This document shows, in pieces, positions 56,351 through 64,000 of a DNA stretch of 64,000 nt. Numbering within the stretch: the first letter of the stretch is position 1; each line of letters opens with the position of its first letter. This DNA comes from Talinum fruticosum (taxonomy: Eukaryota > Streptophyta > Magnoliopsida > Caryophyllales > Talinaceae). The DNA lies in contig JAITYX010000087.1 of the NCBI GenBank assembly GCA_021018815.1, positions 620,001 to 684,000 on the forward strand. Direction: 5' to 3'. Under the pieces are notes generated by a model that saw nothing but the letters and a program-made list of their open reading frames with translations, ran no database searches and was not told the DNA's origin. Position numbers and translations under genes: made by a program.

Positions 56351-57960
56351 TGACATCCTCTAGTTTAGGAAGTTTTTGTTTTTACATTTAGAGCAACGAC
56401 ACCTATATTAACCATCTCTTACATATGCAAATTGAAGCCTTGCAAACGCATCAAACTTGTCCATCCCTCTAATAAATTTATGAGTACATCCTTTATGACT
56501 TGAAATAAGCCTATCTACGATGTAAAGTTACTTCCATGTCCCTTTGATATAATTAAATAGAAAGTTCATTAACATCCCTCCATGAAAAATGAAAAATGAA
56601 AAATAAGGCTAAAATGATGCCATTATACAACTAATATTAAGCACCATATTTTACATGTAAACAACCCGCATGGTGTACTACAAGAACATATAATAATATT
56701 GCAAATGGTTCAAATTTTACCAAAATAAAGATAATACTACAATTAGCGATAAGTTATTGCTCTTTCATTTCAGGATGACACCAAGAATGCACATTAATAG
56801 TGCATTAACAGCAAGGCCAATATAGTTTGAGTATGAACTTTATAGCTTCTCACCTGATGTTATGAGGCCGGAACCAATATTTATCTGCTACAAAGTCACC
56901 TAAAAATGAGATGATCCTTATATTCAAAAAGCAATCGTAAAAGATTAAATGCGCTATTATTATAAAAATAAAAAAAGATTAAATGAGATACTCCTAGCCA
57001 GCCACCACAACCTAGAAGGCTGTTTGTATTCCTAAATGATAGTTGTGAAGAAGACGGTGGCAAAATTATTTCGATCCCAAATTAATTTCTTAAATAGTTA
57101 CTAATTGGTCTTAGCTTCAGGTTACACACTAGATTAATTTGAAGAAAAAAATTTATCACAAGCCATGTTTATTAACTAGTTTCATGGGCGGTTCACTAAA
57201 ACGATAAATCTAACCCATGTTTTACTGTTTCACTAAAAAAGCCAATCGCATCAACAACCGCAAATGTCATGTTCTGAAGAATTGATGGGCATTTCTACAC
57301 TCTCAATTATGGTCAAACATGTATTCAAATTGCGAGCACGCTGCAATGCCCAAATCTTATAACCATATTCACTAATTTAGAATCAATTAAAGTTTAGTAG
57401 GTATATGACAATGGACGCTATAACTAATTATTAGTGGAATTACTGATGTCTTTTATAATTAGAGACAAAACTAAAAACATTGTCATATTACAAAAGTTAT
57501 AAGAAAAGCATTTTGCACCTTCGAATATACATATCATCTAAAGTTTCTAACATCATTCACTTATACACTTAAATAGTTCCAGAGTTCCAAAAGATATATT
57601 AGCACAAAAAGAAGTGAAAAGGACTTTGCTTGAGAAATCCATAACACTGAATACCAACCTTCTCATATTCTTTTTCCTTAGTTTCTTTCTCTTAGTGCAT
57701 GTTTGCTTGTCTTTCCCTAAAAAAGTTTAAAATTATAAAAATAGAAAGTGCAACACGCTCAATAGACTTAATATGTTATCTTTGTACTTGTAAAACGAAT
57801 GTAGAGAGAGAGAGACACTCAGCGGTGCACAATTTTAAGTTTATCACATTTAAAATTGGGCGAAATGCTTATTTTTCATTTCCCATAAACTTTTCAATTT
57901 TCGATTTCGTAAACTTTTCAATTTTCGCCCAAGACCCAAATACATATGCATTTGTAGCCA
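56351..57960. other. AT-rich sequence with weak exon-like signals
   Basis: No gene is recognised with confidence. On the minus strand near 56855-56900 a short open stretch reads DFVADKYWFRPHNI between TTTTTAG and GTGAGA, and near 56783-56835 another reads YIGLAVNALLMCILGVILK before a stop. Both could be exons of a degraded membrane-protein gene, but their phase and family are not established. Confidence 0.3.
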
Positions 57961-59275
57961 CAACTTCCATTAAATAATTCAATAGTAAGTTCAGATAACC
58001 GAAAAGGGTCGAATACGGTTAGCTTTGCTTGTGGTTATGAGTGATTAACAGTAAATATTATAGTTTAGTAGGTCCTAAAGGAATCGTAGGCTGAATAAAA
58101 AAAAAAAAAACTCATTTAACGCTTTTAAACCTTATTATTATGCGTTTCCTTCTATCAACACTAACTATTGATTTTTTATTTCTAAAGAAACATTTGATGT
58201 TTGCATCAGTAAGCTTATTAACCATTCTTATGTGTATTTTTAGTAACTTTTCACATTGGACTTCCTCTAAATTCCCCCTCTTTTTGTGTTTTAAAATTCA
58301 TTCAATCTTCTAATTTCATTCGATTTATGAAATTATATTCTCCATCCTTACTAAAATTTAATTTACTTTCCAATTACCTAAGTTAATCACCCCGATTCAA
58401 CGTTCCAATTTTCTGTGAAACTTGCCAAAATTATTACTTAATTATTTTCGTCTCTCTATAACTTAGACTTTTTATAAACTCGTTGTTCACCCACCTATAA
58501 TTTACCGCCACCAAGGTCTCTATTAATTTTAATAAAGCTTCCAACTTCATACCATATTATATTTTTATTCATATTTCAATCTTAGGCTAGCATAGCCTAG
58601 TTCCACCTAAACTAACTCCCATGAGTGTACGCATATAGCTTAATTAAATTCCCAATATCTAAAAGTAATACTTACTTATACAATTAGACCATAATTCAAC
58701 TTCCTTTGCTTGTACTCAAGAACACATAACACATAGTTCAAAAATCCATTCAATCTCCAATAACACTTTTAAACATACTTGATCCTATGTACATACACAT
58801 TCATAATTCCATTATTCCCAATGTTTTTCTTCCAGTTCCACCACAATAATCTCTCAACTCATATTTACTTCTCTAGTTATTCAATTGAAACGTAAGTAAC
58901 TAAATCTAACTAAAAGTGAAGGTTGGGAGATATACCTAGTTAAGAGATGAAAATAGGTGGTGTTAGGAGTGCCAAAGAGCAAGCCGCGGCGGCAGAAGGG
59001 GTAGAGTGAGAGCTGAGAGGGAGTGTGAATTAGGTGGGTTATGTGTTTTTCTAGTGCTTGCCCCTGGATATCATAGCCCCCTCTCCCTTCCCCTATTTAT
59101 TTGGGCCGGCTACTGTGTTTTACTTTCTCCTTTTTCCCTTTTTCATAAGTCTAGTCAAACTTTAATTCATATTGATCAAAATAAACATTTTTTTCCACAT
59201 GATCAATTTTTGACAATCCATATTTTCTTTATATATTCCACATTTATTCCCTCGAATTAGCAGGGAAGAATTTCA
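57960..59275 (-). other. possible gypsy-type LTR in reverse orientation
   Basis: On the minus strand the order is a TATA-like CAAATAAATAGGGG (near 59095), a leader with GCCGCCGCGGCTTGC (58985), CTAACTAGGTATATC resembling a splice donor (58935), then about 1 kb of A-rich sequence. This is the same layout as the solo LTRs at 3230 and 15505. I could not find convincing TGTAA/TTACA ends. Confidence 0.3.
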
Positions 59276-59300
59276 AGGTAAAGAAGCCAAAGTTTTAAAA

Positions 59301-60029
59301 ATGATGTCTCATGTTAAGAAGTTTGACAAAAACTTATCAAAATGGAAGATCGGAGAAATGATAGGATTCTGGGTCACCATTCGGGAATTATGGAAAGAGA
59401 GAAATGAAATTGTCTTGAGAGCAAACCGGTCGAAGGCCACAGCACCGGCCAAGGAAACAAGAAGAAGTAGTGCAAATAATAGACAGGAGGAGTTCATCAC
59501 AAGAAGAGAGGTCAGCTGGGGCATCAGACGCCAGGATCAGGATCAACAGAAGGTCACCTTTGTTACGGACGGGGTGTGGGACAGGAGCGCCCTCGACGCA
59601 GGAGCAGCTTGGATTGCGGAAGACAATGAATTGGATTTATCAGCACGGTTTTGGAAAGGGCATGCGAAGAGTGCACTGTAGGAAGAATACTATGTTGTTG
59701 AGCTCGTACTACTTCAGGCATCCTTGAAAGGAGTACAACACGTGTCAATCAAAACAGACTCCTTGCTGCTAGTTAAAGAACTCAAGGACAAGGGCAACAA
59801 CAACCGTTCCAAGGAAAACAATCTTATGAGGAGTAGGATTGCTAGTTTAGCTTGTTCTTTTGTTTCATGTTCAATCATTAAAACGAGTAGAGATATGATC
59901 AGAGCTGCACACCGAGTGGTTATTAAAGCCAAGAGGAGAACGCTCTTTTCGGTTCTGCTTTATTTTCTACCTCCTTTGCCAAAAGAAAAATATGTCTATT
60001 CTTCACATCAAGCACATGAAAGCAAGTGA
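59301..60029 (+). pseudogene. LINE-type RNase H remnant, one stop from open
   Basis: Apart from one TAG at 59679-59681, the frame is open for 243 codons. It starts MMSHVKKFDKNLSKWKIGEM and WVTIRELWKERNEIV, the linker usually found between the zf-RVT and RNase H parts of plant L1 elements. Then come VTFVTDGVWD (first catalytic Asp), AGAAWIAEDNELDL, VVELVLLQASLKG (Glu) and VSIKTDSLLLVKEL (second Asp), followed by LACSFVSCSII and a basic tail. This matches the RVT_3 RNase H-like domain. The upstream LINE parts are missing, as in a 5'-truncated insertion. It is on the opposite strand to the LINE at 61080-64000. Confidence 0.8.
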
Positions 60030-61079
60030 CTTTTCCTTTATTTCCTACCCATCAATCCCACTTAAAAAAATTAAGTGCATCAGAATTGAACCAAAACGTC
60101 TTGTATCAGCACTGTTTCTTCCAGCTTGAAACTAAAGGATATCTTATAGCAAAATGCATACTTTCACTAAAACAGAATGAAAATTAGGCTAAAAATTGCT
60201 CAAAATATTATAATCCAAAACCCTAACTCATACAAAGACAACCTAAAATCAACACATACCTTATAACCTAGTACTTCGATCGAAATGGGGTTGAATTGAG
60301 CTATTCGTCCCCATACATGAAAGAAATGAATAGCAATCTTTCAAGAACGAAAATGGTAGAAAAATTAAGGCCTGAGTTAGAAAAATGTGGATATAGAGAG
60401 GGGAGGTAGAGGGTGAGAGACAGGTTCTCATACCGACCTTCGAAGTGCAAACACGAAACAACCTCTAACCTACTTGCGTGTGAAAATCACCGCAAACAGT
60501 GCTGACACCAGCAGACGGCGACGAGGAGTACACACCAAGACAAAGATGCAGCATTTTGGTAGGCCCCAACAACGACTGATATATTTTATGGAAAAAAAAA
60601 AACAATTGATATGTATTATTTTTTTCACTTTTCCTTCATTTTTTTGGAAAGGAGCAGGAATTAAATTAGATGAAGCACAAATAACGTTCATACAACTCAA
60701 GCTAACTTCCCAGCAGGAAGTGCCGCAAAATAAGCCCAAACCCTAACAAAGACCTAGGGTAACAAAAGACCAGCAGTAAGGAAACTCAGAAGTATGTGCT
60801 AATGGCCTCGAGGAGCTTGCCAAGATGCAGTTGTTAATGCGGATAACTTCAACGTCTGACTCTAGTATCCACTTGGCTTGCGGAGGGGGAGAGTGTGGGT
60901 TCTAATGGGCTTTAGTTAATCTTCGTTCAGTAAAGCCAACACCGAGGCAACCAAATTTACTTGCTTTATCACATGGTTAAACTTTATCGTCCAGTTTCCC
61001 TAGGAAGTCAGGCCCCTGCAAACTCAGCATCTTATTAACCTACTGATGGAGAACATTATATTCTGCCAGAATAATCGAA
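60030..61079. other. sequence between the two LINE remnants
   Basis: Probably 3' untranslated sequence of one or both LINEs. Short frames at 60261-60746 on both strands show no domain. An A-rich run (GGAAAAAAAAAAAC) at about 60590-60604 could be part of a poly(A) tail. No clear target duplication was found. Confidence 0.4.
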
Positions 61080-61796
61080 TCACCTAGCATTGGTTAGAAA
61101 ACACACCTCTACTATGGTAATTCCAATAAACCAACAAATAATCATGAAATTATTCACCCAACTTGGATCCTGACTAAGATTAAAATTAATCCAATCTTCC
61201 CAGTTGGAATTAAAAACTCTTCGCATGAAAGACTGGTTTTGAATCTTGAAGAAGTGTTTCCAAGTCACAGCTGCCACAGGGTAGTCTCTAAATACGTGAA
61301 GAAGAGTTTCTCTAGGGTTACAGCATACTGGACATCGATTGAGGTTTGCTATCCACTTGGCTAATTTGTCCACAATCGGGAGACCTTCATGGCAAGCACA
61401 CAAGACTAGTGTTCACATCTTAAAAGAGCCTTACATTTCCACAGGAACATTTCATTTAAAGGATGAAGGGGAATGATTTCCCATGATAGCATTATACAGA
61501 CTCTTAATATCAATTTTGTAATCTTTAGATAAAGCCCACACAAAGGTGTCTTCAAGACCATTAAGACAAGAAGGATTAAGGGAGAGCAATGTTTGACGAG
61601 AGCCAGGTGGAAGCCACTTAGAGATGCAATGGATATTCCACCTCCCAGCATGGGCCAAAGCATCCACTCTCACATGATCAGCATTGCTTAGAATAATGAC
61701 TCTAGGTTGCTGAAGAAGAGGACCCCCAGGTAACCAATTATTGAACCAAAAAGAGGTGTTGTGACGAGATACATGACTTTCAGTGAACTGTACCAT
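61080..61796 (-). pseudogene. LINE zf-RVT (zinc-binding reverse transcriptase) region
   Basis: The 61452-61796 piece has FWFNNWLPGGPLLQ and LEDTFVWALSKDYKIDIKSL. After a frame change, MCACHEGLPIVDKLAKW, NRCPVCCNPRETLLHVFRDY and AAVTWKHFF show the Cys/His cluster. The domain follows reverse transcriptase in plant LINEs; its exact role is not well established. Confidence 0.85.
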
Positions 61797-62018
61797 GTAG
61801 GTGAATGGTAGGGTTTGGGAGTAGAAAACAGGAAATTCTCCTTATCCAGGTATTTAGCCCTAAACAATTGAACCTAAAGAACCGATTCATTTTTTTATCA
61901 CTCTCCACAGTTTAGTGAAAAAGCAAGAGTTCTAAGTATCCAAACTTTTGATTCCCCCCTTTTATCCATACTATCAGTAATCTTGTTCCAGCTGACACGA
62001 GAGAAAAATCTATTAATG

Positions 62019-63235
62019 TCAGAGTTTGACCAAATACATTTTCAAATCATTTTTATGCATTTTCTCAACCGATTTCTTAGGAAGCAAAGAGGACTGCTTA
62101 TGATAGATGGGTATCGCAGTTAACACATACTTGACAAGGGTGACTCTTCCAGCTAGATTAATGAACTTAGTTTGCCAATAGGCCATATTAGATCTAAACC
62201 TATTCAACATATATGAGAAATCAAAATGTTTAGGAAGATTCCCAGAAATGGGTACACCTGTTACTTCCCAAAACTGGTGGAAGCAGGACAATGAATTGAA
62301 GTAGCCAGAATTCTTCTAAGTATATGATGTAAAGACTTAGGAAATATATTCCTAGATTTGTTCAAGTTAATATGAAGCCTACACTAGAGTCCAAATTCAT
62401 CCAAAGTGCCCATGATATATTTAAGGACATGAAAATTAGCTTTCCTAAAAAGAATCACTTCATCCGCATAAAAACACATGAGAAACCACAAAATTTTTAA
62501 TCTTTAGCGGGCCCTACAATTTGTTATTATCAACGCTGAGCTCAATCATTCTGGACAATCATTCCATACAAAGGACAAAGATGTAAGGAGATAATGGGTC
62601 ACCTTGTCTAATACCCCTAGAAGGGAGCAATAATTCCCCTAGTTGCCCATTCCACAAAATCCTAATCGTATTAGATGTTATGTGAGCCATAATAAGGTTA
62701 ATAAGACCTATGGCAAACTTGAATTCCACCACAGTGCTGGCAATAAAGTTCCATTCTAAAGTATCGTAAGCCTTAGATAAATCGATTTTAAGTGCCAAAG
62801 GCTTAGTTCTAGACTTACATTTGCTTATGTGATGGACCAGCTCCTTAACTAACATCATGTTATCACTGATTTTTCTATGAAGAAATAAAACTAGATTGCA
62901 CAGGATTTATCATATAATTAAGGAAAGGTTTAATCCGATTGACAAGGATCTTTATGAGAATGTTATAAGATGTATTGCACAAACTAATATGCCTCAAGTC
63001 GTTCACTGGTTCCACCACATCTTTTTTTGGGAATGAGGCAATTGGTCTCGTTGATTGAGCTTACCTTACAATGATTTTGAAAACGATCCTGAATCAGTTT
63101 CACTAAACCACTACCCATAATGTTCCAAGACTTTTTGAAGAAAAATCTATGAATCCCATTCGGCCCTGAATATGGATTCCGAGCAAGCCAACAGGATTCA
63201 GGGTTTGATTCACACACAATAATTTCGAAGATCAC
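62019..63235 (-). pseudogene. LINE reverse transcriptase
   Basis: Pieces in order are NPYSGPNGIHRFFFKKSW, then LALKIDLSKAYDTLEWNFI (first catalytic Asp), SRGIRQGDPLSPYIF, and in another frame FYADEVILFRKANF near 62440-62470, where L1 enzymes have Ala-Asp-Asp, so the second Asp of the pair is Glu. The 62019-62291 part, with FWEVTGVPISGNLPKH and NLAGRVTLVKYVLTAIPIYH, is the usual thumb-side continuation. It would prime on nicked target DNA and copy the LINE RNA; this copy is inactive. Confidence 0.87.
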
Positions 63236-63268
63236 AATAAAGAACTGAAGTGATTGAAAATAATCAGC

Positions 63269-64000
63269 TTAAACTATCCCTGAACTCCAAACACCTTCAT
63301 TATCTTTGATGCCCAAAATTTTCTTCCTATTCTGTCTCACTTTAGCTAGCATATCAACATATTTGATATTAAGGTCCTTATAAACGTGATTACAAATGCA
63401 AGCCTTCTGTCCCCAAATGCTTTTTTCATTTTTAACAACACATGATAATACTCCATCAGATCTCTTTCCAAACAAAACAGAAAGTTATTGCTCTATTGAG
63501 ATAACGTTCTTTGAATCCCCCATAATCTAGCACGAAAGCTATTCTTTTTATGATTAATGTTACCAAACCCTAATCTATTCCAATTAGGAGATTTTGCTTT
63601 GAAGGACGCCACATTATTAGTAAAGGAATCATTAGGGTTCAAGTAGTGGACAGAAACTCTACAAATTGTGGATGATAATGACATGCAAGTATAATGCGAA
63701 AAAGAGTAAGGGATTGACTAAACGAATAAGGTTTAGTCTATATTAGAATAGGACAATGGTCTGAAGTAACCCGAGGTAAGTGGGTTATCTTTGTTTCTGG
63801 GTAGATTTGGAGCCAAGCAGGATTGAGGAGGGCTCTCTCTAATCTCTTTTCGATACAATCTATCCCGGATCGGCCATTAGACTACGTAAATTCCGGGCCA
63901 ACGAAACCAATGTCAACAAGTGACCACGAATCAACCCAATTAAAAAGGCAGTAGCTTAAGAAGGGCAAAATTTCTTACCACCGGATATCTCATATTGGCA
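63269..64000 (-). pseudogene. LINE endonuclease C-terminal part and linker
   Basis: The minus strand from the window edge to about 63740 gives DIGFVGPEFTWSNGRSG, ERALLNPAWLQIYP and VTSDHCPIL, the end of the exonuclease-endonuclease-phosphatase domain with its Ser-Asp-His. It continues as NWNRLGFGNINHKKN (63493-63684) and DMLAKVRQNRKKILGIKD (63269-63475), the linker to reverse transcriptase. Stops interrupt it. The endonuclease would nick the target site. Confidence 0.82.

Larger units (their letters stand above)
61080..64000 (-). mobile_element. L1-type LINE retrotransposon, 5' end outside window
   Basis: On the minus strand the order is endonuclease end, linker, reverse transcriptase and zf-RVT, the arrangement of plant L1 elements. 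The 5' part lies beyond 64000. Domains fall in different frames with stops throughout, so this is an old dead copy. The RNase H domain expected at the 3' side is not recognisable here. Confidence 0.88.

Noticed and set aside
1..64000. tRNA or rRNA genes
   Set aside because: I scanned for cloverleaf-like GGTTCGAATCC-type arms and rRNA-like GC blocks. One TTCGAATCC at about 5731 lacks a matching acceptor stem and lies in the LTR. tRNA-like words otherwise occur only at primer binding sites.

Overview
The window reads as heterochromatin-like DNA from a flowering plant. It is AT-rich and full of simple repeats, with essentially no intact genes. The families present are plant-typical: Athila-type and Ogre/Tat-type Ty3/gypsy elements with tRNA-Asp-like and tRNA-Arg-like primer sites, Ty1/copia, CACTA (TNP2), PIF/Harbinger (DDE transposase plus Myb-like ORF) and L1-type LINEs. 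I cannot name the species. Family names rest on motif recognition; insertion boundaries rest on terminal repeats and target-site duplications (TSDs) that I read directly.

Layout. (1) About 1-13746: a minus-strand Athila-type element whose 3' LTR runs off the left edge. A CACTA element (2149-6834, TSD ATA) sits in its 3' noncoding region, and a solo LTR (3230-6479, duplication ATTC) sits inside that CACTA. (2) 13747-33560: the deepest nest. A degraded Ogre-type LTR (about 14500-15504 plus 32162-32229) is split by a gypsy-type LTR (15505-32161), which is split by a 14 kb TNP2-type CACTA (16161-30140, TSD ACC), whose transposase gene is split by a copia element (20108-26384, TSD TCGAT/TCGAC). 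(3) 33560-40314: another copy of the same solo-LTR type, split by a Harbinger element (33983-38580, TSD TAA). (4) 40315-52360: a plus-strand Athila-type remnant split by an Ogre-type element with both LTRs but no pol (40642-49404, TSD ATAAG/ATGAG). (5) 52360-55050: the only stretch that looks genic, with two candidate gene starts having CT-rich leaders and phase-compatible splice sites; the second ends against an Ogre fragment (55051-56350). (6) 56351-64000: AT-rich sequence, a possible reversed LTR, a plus-strand LINE RNase H remnant and a minus-strand LINE running off the right edge.

The most notable content is cargo. Between its transposase gene and its right end, the large CACTA carries a three-exon fragment of an LRR receptor-like kinase gene (27284-27900, plus) and a 66-nt bHLH exon (27997-28062, minus). 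Both keep splice sites, so host gene pieces appear to have been captured. Also of interest are two Ogre-type elements that keep gag sequence but lack recognisable pol, tandem arrays of about 43 and 48 bp inside one of them, and a copia copy that has the most similar LTR pair in the window but a mutated reverse-transcriptase active site.

I saw no CRISPR array, rRNA or tRNA gene, and no wholly new system. Almost every transposon reading frame here is broken, so most coding entries are pseudogenes.
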